In this document: positions 41,925-51,358 of the stretch, piece by piece | Layout of the letters: every line of letters starts with the position of its first letter | Numbering within the stretch: the stretch's first letter is position 1 | Source: Rhizobium sp. | Lineage (GTDB): Bacteria; Pseudomonadota; Alphaproteobacteria; Rhizobiales; Rhizobiaceae | DNA length: 64,000 nucleotides | Direction: 5' to 3' | NCBI GenBank assembly: GCA_002796995.1 | Contig: PEKW01000005.1 | Location: forward strand, 1 to 64,000 | Made by a program: the position numbers and the translations under genes | Notes under the pieces: generated by a model | Told to the model about the DNA's origin: nothing | Databases searched by the model: none | What the model saw: only the letters and a program-made list of their open reading frames with translations

Positions 41925-43286
41925 TCAGGGCTTCGCGCTGCGGGAGGCCTTGAGCGCGTCGTTGCGGGCGCGAATGACCTTGGCCCGCTCCGGCTTGATT
42001 TCCTGGCGGGCGCGGCCGAGCGCCAGAGCGTCGGCGGGCACGTCCTCGGTGATGACGCTGCCGGAGGCAACGAAGGCGCCGGCGCCGACCGAGACGGGCG
42101 CGACCAGCGCGCTGTTGGAACCGATGAAGGCCCCTTCCCCGATCCGCGTCTCGTGCTTGTTCACCCCGTCATAATTGCAGGTGATGGTGCCCGCGCCGAT
42201 ATTGGCGTTGGCGCCGACGAAGGCGTCGCCAATATAGCTTAGGTGGTTGACCTTGGCGCCCTTGCCGATCTCGGCCTTCTTGACCTCGCAGAAATTGCCG
42301 ACCTTGGCGCCTTCGGCGAGATTGGCGCCGGAACGCAGCCGGGCAAACGGCCCGACGGTCGCGCCTGCTGCCACATGCGCGCCCTCCAGATGCGAAAACG
42401 CATGGATGATCGCCCCGCCTTCGACGGTGACGCCCGGGCCGAACACGACGTTCGGCTCGATCAGCGCATCCTGGCCGATCTGCGTGTCGTGGCTGAGGAA
42501 GACCGTCTCCGGCGCGATCATCGACACGCCTGAGACCATCAGTTCGTGGCGGCGTCGTTCCTGCCATAGCCGCTCGATCACGGCGAGCTCGGCGCGGTTG
42601 TTGCAGCCGGTCAGCTGATCTTCCGGCGCATCGACGGCGACCGTGCGACCGCCGAGCGAGCGGGCGATCTCGACGAGATCAGTCAGATAGTACTCGCCCT
42701 TGGCATTGGCATTGCCGATGCGGGTGAGGAATTCGAGCGCTTTGCGGCCGTTGATCGCCATCAGGCCGCTGTTGCACCAGGTGACGGTGCGCTCGGCGTC
42801 GGAGGCGTCCTTCTCCTCGCGGATGGCGATCAGCTCACCGTCCTTGACGAGCAGACGTCCATAGCCGGTGGGATGGGCGGTGTGGAAGCCGATGACGGCC
42901 ACGTCATTGCCCTCGGCCAGCGCGGCGCGTGCCGCCAGCAGCGGTTCGGCGGTGATCAGCGGCACGTCGCCATAGGCGACGAGAATGTCGTCATAGCCGC
43001 GGGCGATGGCGTCGCGCGCCGCGAGCACGGCATGACCGGTGCCCAGCCGCTCGGTCTGGATGAAGGGCGTGACGTTGACCCCACCGATGCTGCCGGCCTT
43101 CGCCACCTTCTCCGTGTCGCGTCCGACCACCAGTGCCACGTCGCTAATGCCCGACGATGCGATGGTCTTCATCACGTGGGCGATCATCGGCAGACCGGCC
43201 ACGGGATGCAGCACCTTCGACATGGACGACTTCATCCGGGTGCTCTCGCCTGCGGCGAGGATGACGGCGAGACAGGTGCGGCTCAT
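41925..43286 (-). CDS. glmU: bifunctional GlcN-1-P acetyltransferase / GlcNAc-1-P uridyltransferase
   Basis: GlmU makes UDP-N-acetylglucosamine from glucosamine-1-phosphate. The 453-residue product has the N-terminal Rossmann-type pyrophosphorylase with [20 protein letters not shown] (the G-x-G-T-R-M-x-S-x-x-x-K loop, Lys24 region) and [10 protein letters not shown]. The C-terminal left-handed beta-helix is built of hexapeptide repeats, including [20 protein letters not shown] and [20 protein letters not shown] with the acetyl-CoA site. The ATG at 43286 matches the family; a longer frame to 43376 lies in the promoter. It precedes glmS. Confidence 0.97.
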   Translation of the reverse strand: MSRTCLAVILAAGESTRMKSSMSKVLHPVAGLPMIAHVMKTIASSGISDVALVVGRDTEKVAKAGSIGGVNVTPFIQTERLGTGHAVLAARDAIARGYDDILVAYGDVPLITAEPLLAARAALAEGNDVAVIGFHTAHPTGYGRLLVKDGELIAIREEKDASDAERTVTWCNSGLMAINGRKALEFLTRIGNANAKGEYYLTDLVEIARSLGGRTVAVDAPEDQLTGCNNRAELAVIERLWQERRRHELMVSGVSMIAPETVFLSHDTQIGQDALIEPNVVFGPGVTVEGGAIIHAFSHLEGAHVAAGATVGPFARLRSGANLAEGAKVGNFCEVKKAEIGKGAKVNHLSYIGDAFVGANANIGAGTITCNYDGVNKHETRIGEGAFIGSNSALVAPVSVGAGAFVASGSVITEDVPADALALGRARQEIKPERAKVIRARNDALKASRSAKP

Positions 43287-43375
43287 GGTTACTCCTGGTG
43301 AGTGGCACGAGATTCGAAAAATGATCAAGTAACGGGCCGTCTCATAGCAGCAACAGCCAAACCGCACCAACAGCA

Positions 43376-43404
43376 AAAAGGGCGCCGCAAAGCAGCGCCC
43401 CTTT
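43376..43404 (-). terminator. intrinsic terminator of the BMP-type ABC operon
   Basis: On the minus strand GGGCGC (43395-43400) pairs with GCGCCC (43380-43385) across a nine-base loop, with A/T runs on both sides giving a T-tract at 43376-43379. It lies just after the binding-protein stop codon. Confidence 0.6.
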
Positions 43405-43425
43405 CAAAAATCATTGCAGCCGGAA

Positions 43426-44499
43426 TTATTGCGGCAGCTTGTCGTCGACGCCGGCGATGTAGAAGTTCATGCCGAGCAGCGCGCCGTCCTCGGCCTTTTC
43501 GCCGTCCTTCAGCCAGTCCGAGCCGTCCTGCTTCTTGATCGGACCGGTGAACGGATGCAGTTCGCCCGACTTGATCTTGGATTCGGTTTCGGCCGCCAGC
43601 GCCTTCACGTCATCCGGCATGTTGGTGTAGGGCGCCATGGTCAGGATGCCGTCCTTCAGGCCGTCCCAGATCTGTTCCGACTTCCAGGTGCCGTCCAGAA
43701 GGGCCTGGGTGCGCTTGATGTAGTAGGCGCCCCAGGTGTCGACGATCGCGGTCAGCTGGGTTTCCGGGCCGGCCTTGATCATGTCGGACGCCTGGCCGAA
43801 GGCCTTGATGCCGCGTTCGGCGGCAACCTGCATCGGCGCGGTGGTGTCGGTGTGCTGGGTCAGGATGTCCACGCCCTGGTCGATCAGGGCCTTGGCGGCG
43901 TCGGCTTCCTTGCCGGGGTCGAACCAGGTATTGGCCCATACGACTTTGACCTTGAAGTCCGGGTTGACCGACTGGGCGCCGTGCATGAAGGAATTGATGC
44001 CCATCACGACTTCCGGGATCGGGAAGGAAGCGATGTAGCCGGCGACGCCCTTCTGCGACATCTTGGCAGCGATCACGCCCTGGATATAGCGGCCTTCATA
44101 GAAGCGCGAATTGTAGGTCGCGACATTGTCGGAGGCCTTGAAGCCGGTGGCGTGCTCGAACTTCACGTCGGGGAACTTGGCGGCGACCTTGACGGTGGCG
44201 TCCATGAAGCCGAACGAGGTGGTGAAGATCAGCTTGCAGTCGGAACGGGCGAGACGCTCGATGGCGCGCTCGGCATCGGGGCCTTCCGGAACGCTTTCGA
44301 GGAAGGGGGTCTCGATCTTGTCGCCGAAATGCGCCTGCAGCTGCTGGCGGCCGATGTCGTGCGCCTGCGTCCAGCCACCGTCGGTCGTCGTGCCGACATA
44401 GATGAAGCAGACCTTGGTCTTGTCTTCGGCCTGGGCGGAGCCTGCGAAGCTGCCGAGGACGGCAGCGCTCGCGGCGAGTGCGATAAGCATCTTTTTCAT
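43426..44499 (-). CDS. BMP-family ABC transporter substrate-binding protein
   Basis: A 357-residue periplasmic protein of the BmpA/PnrA type (purine-nucleoside or related ligands). A signal peptide (MKKMLIALAASAAVLGSFAG, then SAQA) precedes KVCFIYVGTTTDGGWTQAHD, the classic family start. NSRFYEGRYIQGVIAAKMS and GYIASFPIPEVVMGINSFMH are also diagnostic. This gene is last of a four-gene importer operon whose order is ATPase, permease, permease, binding protein. Close BMP systems import nucleosides, but the ligand here is inferred. Confidence 0.9.
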   Translation of the reverse strand: MKKMLIALAASAAVLGSFAGSAQAEDKTKVCFIYVGTTTDGGWTQAHDIGRQQLQAHFGDKIETPFLESVPEGPDAERAIERLARSDCKLIFTTSFGFMDATVKVAAKFPDVKFEHATGFKASDNVATYNSRFYEGRYIQGVIAAKMSQKGVAGYIASFPIPEVVMGINSFMHGAQSVNPDFKVKVVWANTWFDPGKEADAAKALIDQGVDILTQHTDTTAPMQVAAERGIKAFGQASDMIKAGPETQLTAIVDTWGAYYIKRTQALLDGTWKSEQIWDGLKDGILTMAPYTNMPDDVKALAAETESKIKSGELHPFTGPIKKQDGSDWLKDGEKAEDGALLGMNFYIAGVDDKLPQ

Positions 44500-44537
44500 G
44501 GGGAACCCCTTCTGGTTGTTGACAAAGGCTTGTGTTT

Positions 44538-45458
44538 TTACCGGTCAGGCACGAACGGCTTGCCGAGCGAGGCCGGAGTGTTGATCAGCGTGGTGCGCCG
44601 ATTTTGCGAGATAATCACGAGGACCACAATGGTCGCGGCATAGGGCAGCGCGGAAAGAAGCTGCGAGGGTAAACCGATGCCGAAGGCCTGGGCGTGCAAC
44701 TGGCCGATGGTGACGGCGCCGAACAGGTAGCCGCCGGCCAGCACCCGCCACGGCCGCCACGAGGCGAAGACGACCAGCGCCAGCGCGATCCAACCGCGGC
44801 CGGCGGCCATGTTCTCGACCCATTGCGGCGTGTAGACGAGCGACAGCTGGGCGCCGGCGAGCCCGGCACAGGCGCCGCCGAACAGCACCGCGAGATAGCG
44901 GGTGCGGATCACATGGATGCCGAGCGTGTGGGCGGAACCGTGATTGTCGCCGATCGCCCGTAGCTTCAGGCCCGACCGTGTGCGGAACAGGAACCAGTTG
45001 ACGCCGAGGACGAGCAGGACCGACAGGTAGAAGATGATGTCCTGCCGAAACAGCAGCGGACCGATGACCGGGATGTCGGCCAAAAGCGGAATGGCGATGG
45101 GCTGGAGCTTGACGCCGGGCACGCCGACGAAGCTTTCGCCCAGCATGCCCGATACGCCGAGGCCGAGAATGGTCAGCGCCAGACCGGTGGCGACCTGATT
45201 GGCGACCAGCGTCAGCGTGAGGAAGGCAAAGAGCAGCGAGAAGACGGCGCCTGCGAGGATGCCGGCACCGACCCCGATCAGCGGCGATCCGCTCATCTGC
45301 GCGACGGCGAAGGCGCACACCGCGCCGATGATCATCATGCCCTCGACGCCGAGATTGAGCACGCCGGAGCGTTCGGTGACGAGCTCGCCCATGGCGGCGA
45401 TGACGAGCGGCGTGGACGCCGTGATGACGGTCAGCAGGATGGCTTCGAAGATCATCAT
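44538..45458 (-). CDS. ABC transporter permease (BMP/nucleoside type)
   Basis: A 306-residue inner-membrane protein with eight to ten helices, of the branched-chain/BMP permease family. Family features are AAMGELVTERSGVLNLGVEG (25-44), the GTG-like cytoplasmic loop with TLGIHVIRTRYLAVLFGGAC, and GRGWIALALVVFASWRPWRV (about 220-240), which contacts the ATPase. It overlaps the preceding permease gene by 4 bases (45455-45458) and precedes the binding protein by 38 bases. Confidence 0.92.
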   Translation of the reverse strand: MMIFEAILLTVITASTPLVIAAMGELVTERSGVLNLGVEGMMIIGAVCAFAVAQMSGSPLIGVGAGILAGAVFSLLFAFLTLTLVANQVATGLALTILGLGVSGMLGESFVGVPGVKLQPIAIPLLADIPVIGPLLFRQDIIFYLSVLLVLGVNWFLFRTRSGLKLRAIGDNHGSAHTLGIHVIRTRYLAVLFGGACAGLAGAQLSLVYTPQWVENMAAGRGWIALALVVFASWRPWRVLAGGYLFGAVTIGQLHAQAFGIGLPSQLLSALPYAATIVVLVIISQNRRTTLINTPASLGKPFVPDR

Positions 45459-46549
45459 CGGCCGGTTCCCGCGATGAGCGCGCGGCCTTTGCCGAGCACG
45501 ACCTTGATGCGGTAGTGGATCAGCGTGTCGCAGGACAGCACGAAGAACAGCAGGAGCCCCTGGAACACCCGTGTGACCTTGTCGGACACCCCGATCGACA
45601 GCTGCGCGCCCTCGCCGCCGAGATAGGTCAGCGCCAGCACAAGACCGGAGGCGATGATGCCGAGCGGGTTGAGGCGGCCGAGGAAGGCGACGATGATTGC
45701 GGTGAAGCCGTAACCGGGGGAGATCGACGGCTGCAGATGGCCGATCGAGCCCGAGACCTCGGAGATGCCGGCAAGCCCCGCCAGCGCCCCGGAAAACAGC
45801 ATGGAGAACCAGATCATGCCGCGCGAGGAGAAGCCGGCGAACCGCCCTGCCCGCTCCGACTGGCCGAGGACTACGACCTGAAAACCCTTCAGCATGTAGC
45901 GCATCATGAACCAGACGCCGACGGCGGCGATGATGGCGAAGGCGAAGCCCCAGTGCGCCCGGCCCGACGACAGCATTTCCGGCAGCACGCCCTCGGTGAC
46001 GAAGGATCGGCTCTGCGGAAAATTGTAGCCGGCCGGATCGCGCCAGAGGCCGCGCACCAGCCAGTCGAGGAACAGCTGGGCAATGTAGACCAGCATCAGG
46101 CTGGTGAGGATTTCATTGGTGTTGAACCGTGCCTTGAGCAGCGCCGGGATCGCCGCATAGAGCGCGCCGCCGACCATGCCGAGGATCATCATCAGCGGCA
46201 GGAGCAATGGCGAATGCCATTCGTAGAATACCACCGGCAGGAAGGAGCCGGTGATTGCGCCTATGGTGAACTGTCCCTCGGCACCGATATTCCAGTTGTT
46301 CGAGCGGTAGGCGACCGACAGGCCGACGGCGATCAGGATCAGTGGCGCCGCCTTGATGGCGAGCTCGTGCAGCGACCAGACCTCGAGCAGCGGCTCGATG
46401 AAGAAGCTGAACAGCGCGTCGACCGGGTCCTTGCCGAGCAGCGCGAACATCAGTCCGCCGAAGACCACGGTGAGCGCCAGCGCGACGAGCGGCGACACGA
46501 TCGCGAAGAAACCGGACATGCCCGGCCGGCGTTCGAGTTCAATGCGCAT
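45455..46549 (-). CDS. ABC transporter permease (BMP/nucleoside type)
   Basis: A 364-residue inner-membrane protein, the second, longer permease subunit of the importer. It shows KAAPLILIAVGLSVAYRSNN, NIGAEGQFTIGAITGSFLPV and the coupling-loop region SPGYGFTAIIVAFLGRLNPL. It overlaps the ATPase gene by 11 bases at its start (46539-46549) and the next permease by 4 at its end, which implies coupled translation. Expected to form a heterodimer with the neighbouring permease. Confidence 0.92.
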   Translation of the reverse strand: MRIELERRPGMSGFFAIVSPLVALALTVVFGGLMFALLGKDPVDALFSFFIEPLLEVWSLHELAIKAAPLILIAVGLSVAYRSNNWNIGAEGQFTIGAITGSFLPVVFYEWHSPLLLPLMMILGMVGGALYAAIPALLKARFNTNEILTSLMLVYIAQLFLDWLVRGLWRDPAGYNFPQSRSFVTEGVLPEMLSSGRAHWGFAFAIIAAVGVWFMMRYMLKGFQVVVLGQSERAGRFAGFSSRGMIWFSMLFSGALAGLAGISEVSGSIGHLQPSISPGYGFTAIIVAFLGRLNPLGIIASGLVLALTYLGGEGAQLSIGVSDKVTRVFQGLLLFFVLSCDTLIHYRIKVVLGKGRALIAGTGR

Positions 46550-48086
46550 TCGCCGTCTCCAAACCGTGCATGCCGCCCATCAGGAGGCCGATCTTCTCGC
46601 GCGTCATCGTCGCCGCCGGATAACTCTGCGACAGCCGACCTTCGGAAATGGCCGCGACCGTGGTCGCCACCTCGAAGATCTCGTCGAGGTCCTGGCTGAT
46701 GACCAGCACCGCCGATCCGGCGCGCGCCAGGTTGATCAGCGCCTGGCGGATGCGGCTGGCCGCCCCCGCATCGACACCCCAGGTTGGCTGGTTGACGATG
46801 AGCACGGCCGGCTGGCGGTCGAGCTCGCGCCCGACGATGAATTTCTGCAGGTTGCCGCCGGACAACGAGCCTGCGGCCGGATCGACGCCGCTCTTGCGCA
46901 CGTCCATCGCCTCGCAGATGCGCTGCGTCGCCCCCTTTACCGCCTCGTGGCGGATCAGTTTCAGGATCCCGCCCGAGAGAAAGGACCGCGCATCCGACCG
47001 GTTCCGGGCGAGCAGGAGATTGTCCGAGAGCGAAAGCGCCGAGACGGCGCCGTGGCCATTGCGTTCCTCGGGCACGAAACCGGCGCCGAGCAGGCGGCGG
47101 CCATTGATGCCCGTCCGCCCGACGGCCCGTCCGCGAATGCGAACGGCGTCGTTGTCCTCGGTCGTGTATTCGCCGGACAGCGCATCGAACAGCTCGCCCT
47201 GGCCGTTGCCCGCCACGCCGGCGATCGCCAGCACCTCGCCGGCGCGGACGCTGAGCGACAGGTTCTTGAGTTCCATGGCAAAGGGCGTGCGCGGGCGAAG
47301 CGTCAGGTTGCGCACCTCCAGCTGCACGTCGCCGGCCGCCACTCCATCGTCCCGCATCACGGTCGCGACTTCGCCGCCGACCATCATCCGGGCAAGCGTG
47401 GCAGGCGTCTCGCCGCGCGGATCGCAGGCGCCGGTGACCTTGCCGTGGCGCAGCACGGTGGCGCGGTCGCAGATGCGCTGCACCTCTTCCAGGCGGTGGC
47501 TGATATAGAGCACCGAGCGGCCCTCGGCCTTCAGCTTGAACAGCGTCTCGAACAGCTTGTCGGCTTCCTGCGGGGTGAGAACCGAGGTCGGCTCGTCGAG
47601 GATGATGAGTTTCGGGTTCTGCAGCAGCGCCCGGACGATCTCGATCCGCTGGCGCTCGCCGACGGACAGATCGGCGACATGGGCGGCCGGGTCGAGCGGC
47701 AGGCCATAGGCCTTGGAAAGCTCGGCGGCCTTCTGCGAGATCTCGTCGATCGACACGTTTTCGTCGAGGGCGAGCGCGATGTTCTCCGCGACGGTCAGGG
47801 CCTCGAAAAGGGAGAAATGCTGGAAGACCATGCCGATGCCGAGGCGCCGTGCGGCGGCGGGCGAGACGATGTCCTCCGGCTTGCCCTTCCAGCAGACGCG
47901 GCCGGAAGACGGGGCAAGAATGCCGAACAGCATCTTGACCAGGGTCGACTTGCCGGCGCCGTTTTCGCCGAGCAGCGCGTGGATTTCGCCATGGCCGATC
48001 TCAAGGTCGATGCCGTCGCAGGCGGCAAAGCTGCCGAACAGCTTGGTTAGCCCCTCGACGGCCAGAAGTGGTTCGGTGTTCGTCAT
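46539..48086 (-). CDS. ABC transporter ATP-binding protein, two ATPase domains
   Basis: A 515-residue protein with two fused nucleotide-binding domains. The first is complete: Walker A GENGAGKST (~40-48), Q-loop MVFQHFSLFEAL, signature LSVGERQRIEIVRALL and Walker B LIILDEPTSVLTP. The second has a degenerate Walker A (AGVAGNGQGELFDAL) but an intact signature (LSGGNLQKFIVGREL) and Walker B-like VLIVNQPTWGVD, the usual asymmetry of RbsA/BMP-type ATPases. The ATG at 48086 is chosen from domain start. First gene of the operon; 150 bases separate it from pcs upstream. Confidence 0.93.
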   Translation of the reverse strand: MTNTEPLLAVEGLTKLFGSFAACDGIDLEIGHGEIHALLGENGAGKSTLVKMLFGILAPSSGRVCWKGKPEDIVSPAAARRLGIGMVFQHFSLFEALTVAENIALALDENVSIDEISQKAAELSKAYGLPLDPAAHVADLSVGERQRIEIVRALLQNPKLIILDEPTSVLTPQEADKLFETLFKLKAEGRSVLYISHRLEEVQRICDRATVLRHGKVTGACDPRGETPATLARMMVGGEVATVMRDDGVAAGDVQLEVRNLTLRPRTPFAMELKNLSLSVRAGEVLAIAGVAGNGQGELFDALSGEYTTEDNDAVRIRGRAVGRTGINGRRLLGAGFVPEERNGHGAVSALSLSDNLLLARNRSDARSFLSGGILKLIRHEAVKGATQRICEAMDVRKSGVDPAAGSLSGGNLQKFIVGRELDRQPAVLIVNQPTWGVDAGAASRIRQALINLARAGSAVLVISQDLDEIFEVATTVAAISEGRLSQSYPAATMTREKIGLLMGGMHGLETANAH

Positions 48087-48236
48087 GTCACCCTTCGGCA
48101 CAGTTCCCTCTTGCGCTCGCACCGCAGCCCCCAAGCGTGCCGATCAAAGCGAAAAACGATATTGATACGCGCTTTGCGCCATCCGGCAACCGACCCCCGA
48201 CAACTTTTTTTGCACTTGCACATTGAAGCCGGCGGT

Positions 48237-48968
48237 TCAGGACTTCGACCTGCCGAGGGAAGGAAACCACTGCAGCACTGCGCCGATGCCATAGAGGTAG
48301 ATGCCGGTGATGATGAAGCCGATCGTCACCCAGTCCGGCGTATGGAAATGCTTCAGAAGCGCATAGCCGCCGAAGCCGCACCAGAGGAAGAAGACCGCCA
48401 GATTGAGCGGCCGCAGACGCTGGACGCGCACCGGATGGAGGAAATGGATCGGGAGGAAGGTCAGCACCACGGAGGCGATGACCACCACCAGCGCCGTCGT
48501 CGCATCGGCATCGATGACGAACAGGGTGAACACGATCATGTTCCACACGACGGGAAAGCCGGAGAAGAAATATTCGTCGGTCTTCATGCCCATGTCGGCA
48601 TAGTAGATAGCGCTCGAGACGACGATCATGCCGGCGGCGACGAAGGACCAGGGCTCGCCGATCATGCCGCTCTGGTAGAGCGCAAAGGCCGGCAGCAGCA
48701 CATAGGTGACGTAGTCGATGATGTTGTCGAGCGTGTCGCCCGACCAGTTCGGCAGCACTTCCTTGACCCTGACCTTGCGGGCAATCGGACCGTCGATGCC
48801 GTCGACCAGAAGCGCAAGGCCCAGCCACCAGAACATGTCGACGAAGCGGCGCTCGGCCGCCGCGACCACACCCAGGAAAGCGAGGAAGGATCCGGAGGCG
48901 GTCAGGATGTGGACGGAGAAGGCACGCATTTCCGCGTAAGGCACTCGCCGATAATTGAAGATCTTCAT
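48237..48968 (-). CDS. pcs: phosphatidylcholine synthase
   Basis: Pcs condenses choline with CDP-diacylglycerol to phosphatidylcholine in one step, a pathway typical of rhizobia and some other host-associated bacteria. The 243-residue membrane protein has the CDP-alcohol phosphotransferase motif with Pcs-type spacing: DG at 59-60, AR at 63-64, G77, D81 and D85 (start of the motif LVDGIDGPIARKVRVKEVLP). About eight helices follow, including VWNMIVFTLFVIDADATTAL. The ATG at 48968 gives the normal Pcs length; an in-frame start at 49058 would add 30 charged residues. Divergent from the UbiH-like gene. Confidence 0.95.
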   Translation of the reverse strand: MKIFNYRRVPYAEMRAFSVHILTASGSFLAFLGVVAAAERRFVDMFWWLGLALLVDGIDGPIARKVRVKEVLPNWSGDTLDNIIDYVTYVLLPAFALYQSGMIGEPWSFVAAGMIVVSSAIYYADMGMKTDEYFFSGFPVVWNMIVFTLFVIDADATTALVVVIASVVLTFLPIHFLHPVRVQRLRPLNLAVFFLWCGFGGYALLKHFHTPDWVTIGFIITGIYLYGIGAVLQWFPSLGRSKS

Positions 48969-49165
48969 ATTCGGTTTTTTGCCCCGCTCTTCGCCCTCCG
49001 ATTTCGTATCGACCGAAACCGCATTTTTTGCAACCGCGTTGGCAAAAGATGAACACATTTAGCGGGCTCTGCTGCCGCAGGCAGGATGGAGGCCTGCGCC
49101 AATTCGGCTTATGGATTTCTGCCTGCGGGCGCTCTAGATAGAGTGAAACTCAAGAGGTGGCCAAG

Positions 49166-50365
49166 ATGAAAGAGTTCGATATCGCCGTGGTCGGCGGCGG
49201 CCTTGCCGGCTCCATCGCCGCGGTGGCCCTTGCCCGCGGCGGACGTCGCGTCGCCTTCGTCGCCCCGCCGACCGGTGGCGACAGGCGCACGACCGCGCTG
49301 ATGGATCAGTCGGTCCGGATGATGGAGCGGCTCGGCCTGTGGGAAGCGGTGCAGCCCGCCGCCGCGGGCCTCTCGACCATGCAGATTGTCGACGGCACCA
49401 ACCGGCTGCTGCGCGCGCCGGTCGTCGCCTTTCGCAGCGCCGAGATCGGGCTCGACGCCTTCGGCTACAACATGCCGAACAGCGCCCTGCTAAAGGTTCT
49501 CGGCGATGCGGTCGCGGCCGAACCCAACATCACGTCCTTCCCTTCCACCGCCGAAGACATCGCCTTTGGCCCCGACAAGGTCGTGATCCGGCTGGAGGGC
49601 GGCGAAAGCCTGGAGGCCGCCTTCGTCGTCGGCGCCGACGGACGCAAGTCCAGGGTCCGCGAAAGCGCCGGTGTCGGGGTGCGCACCTGGTCCTATCCGC
49701 AGACCGCCGTCGTGCTGAACTTCGGCCATTCTGTCCCGCATCGCAACGTCTCGACCGAGTTCCACGGCGAAAGCGGCCCCTTCACCCAGGTGCCCCTGCC
49801 CGGCCAGCGCTCCAGCCTCGTGTGGGTGGTCGATCCGAAGGAAGCCGAGCGCCTGCTCGCGCTTGACCCCGAAGACCTGTCGCGGGCGGTGGAGACCCGC
49901 ATGCAGTCGATGCTGGGCAAGGTTTCGGTCGAGGACGGGGTTCAGGCCTGGCCGCTCTCCGGCATGAGCGCCAATCGCTACGGCGCGGGCCGTGCCGCCT
50001 TCATCGGCGAGGCCGGCCATGCCTTCCCGCCGATCGGCGCGCAGGGGCTCAATCTCAGCCTGCGCGACATCGCGGCCCTTGAGGACATCCTGTGTGACCG
50101 GAGTGGCCAGCCGATACCGGCCGATGCCGGGGATCGCTTCGACGCCAGGCGCCGCGTCGACGTGATCAGCCGCACGGCGAGCGTCGACCTTCTCAACCGC
50201 TCGCTCCTGTCGAGCCTCCTGCCGGTGCAGATGCTGCGGGCAGCGGGCCTGCAGGTGCTTTCCAGCGTTGCGCCGCTTCGCCATCTGGTGATGCAGGAAG
50301 GTGTGGCGCCCGGCCGGGCGCTGCGTTCCTTCCCAAGCTTCTTACGGGAAAAGATCCGGCGGTAG
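49166..50365 (+). CDS. UbiH/UbiF-family FAD monooxygenase
   Basis: A 399-residue flavoprotein hydroxylase of the ubiquinone-biosynthesis type. It has the FAD GxGxxG start FDIAVVGGGLAGSIAAVALA (4-23), the DG motif VVGADGRKSRVRESAGVG, and the third FAD segment FIGEAGHAFPPIGAQGLNLS. It most likely hydroxylates a ring carbon of a ubiquinone precursor, but UbiH, UbiF and UbiI cannot be told apart by eye. The ATG at 49166 has AAGAGGTGG just before it. Its 3' end overlaps the convergent AEC gene by 24 bases. Confidence 0.88.
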   Translation: MKEFDIAVVGGGLAGSIAAVALARGGRRVAFVAPPTGGDRRTTALMDQSVRMMERLGLWEAVQPAAAGLSTMQIVDGTNRLLRAPVVAFRSAEIGLDAFGYNMPNSALLKVLGDAVAAEPNITSFPSTAEDIAFGPDKVVIRLEGGESLEAAFVVGADGRKSRVRESAGVGVRTWSYPQTAVVLNFGHSVPHRNVSTEFHGESGPFTQVPLPGQRSSLVWVVDPKEAERLLALDPEDLSRAVETRMQSMLGKVSVEDGVQAWPLSGMSANRYGAGRAAFIGEAGHAFPPIGAQGLNLSLRDIAALEDILCDRSGQPIPADAGDRFDARRRVDVISRTASVDLLNRSLLSSLLPVQMLRAAGLQVLSSVAPLRHLVMQEGVAPGRALRSFPSFLREKIRR

Positions 50366-51304
50366 GATGCCGTTGGTGATCGCATAGAGCAGGCCGGAGA
50401 CCGACAGCACCGACAGCACGGTGGTGATGAGGATCGTCGCCGAGGCGCGTTCCTGCCAGACGCCGTATTGCTGGCCGATGACGAAGACATTGGTCGCCGT
50501 CGGCAGCGAGGCGAGCAGGACCGCGGTAAAAATCCACAGCGGATCGAAATTGCCGACCAGGCCGAGCACGACATAGACCAGCAGCGGATGAAGCAGCAGC
50601 TTGATCGGCACGATATAACCGATCTCGGCGGGAATGCGCTTCAGCGGACGCAGCGCCAGCGTCACCCCCATGGCAAACAGCGCGCAAGGGGCCGCCGCCT
50701 GGGCGAGATAGTCGATCAGCCGCTGCAGCGCGAGCGGCGGCTCGAAATGCAGCCCCGCGGCCAGGAAGCCGATCGCCGTGGCGATGATGAACGGGTGGTA
50801 AGCGATCTTCCTGACGACATCGAGCGCCACCCGGCTGCGCGGCCGCTCGTCGCCGCCGGCAAAGGCCATCAGTGCCGGCGCGGCGATGAAATGGGCGGCA
50901 TTCTCGAAGCAGAAGATCAGCGCCACCGGAACGGCAGCGGCTTCGCCGAAGGCCAGGAGCGCCAGCCCCGGTCCCATATAGCCGATATTGCCATAGGCCC
51001 CGGCCAGCGCCTGGATCGTGCAGTCGGGGATCGTATTGCCGCGCACGAACCGTCCGATCAGGAACACGAGAACGAAGATCGCATAGGTGGCGGCGAGCGA
51101 GGCGGCGATGAAGTCAACGCGGGTCAGTTCCTCGATCGGCGTGCGCGACACCAGCTTGAAGAACAGCGACGGCAGCGCGATGTAGATCACGAAGAAGTTG
51201 AGCCAGCCGAGCGCTTCGGCCGGTTGCCGAGTGACACGACCGGAAACATAGCCGATCAGGATCAGCCCGAAGAACGGCAGGACCAGTGCGATGATGTCTG
51301 CCAA
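50342..51304 (-). CDS. AEC-family (auxin efflux carrier-like) transporter
   Basis: A 320-residue inner-membrane protein with about ten helices in two inverted halves. It shows IIALVLPFFGLILIGYVSGR at the start, AGAYGNIGYMGPGLALLAFG (conserved NxGYMG loop) and AVLLASLPTATNVFVIGQQY near the end, all typical of the AEC/malonate-type carrier family. Ligands in bacteria are organic acids or unknown. It overlaps the 3' end of the UbiH-like gene by 24 bases on the opposite strand. Confidence 0.88.
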   Translation of the reverse strand: MADIIALVLPFFGLILIGYVSGRVTRQPAEALGWLNFFVIYIALPSLFFKLVSRTPIEELTRVDFIAASLAATYAIFVLVFLIGRFVRGNTIPDCTIQALAGAYGNIGYMGPGLALLAFGEAAAVPVALIFCFENAAHFIAAPALMAFAGGDERPRSRVALDVVRKIAYHPFIIATAIGFLAAGLHFEPPLALQRLIDYLAQAAAPCALFAMGVTLALRPLKRIPAEIGYIVPIKLLLHPLLVYVVLGLVGNFDPLWIFTAVLLASLPTATNVFVIGQQYGVWQERASATILITTVLSVLSVSGLLYAITNGILPPDLFP

Positions 51305-51358
51305 GCCGCCGCTCCTCGCATTCCGGGGCCGGACGTATGCGACCCTTCGTCCTCGGCC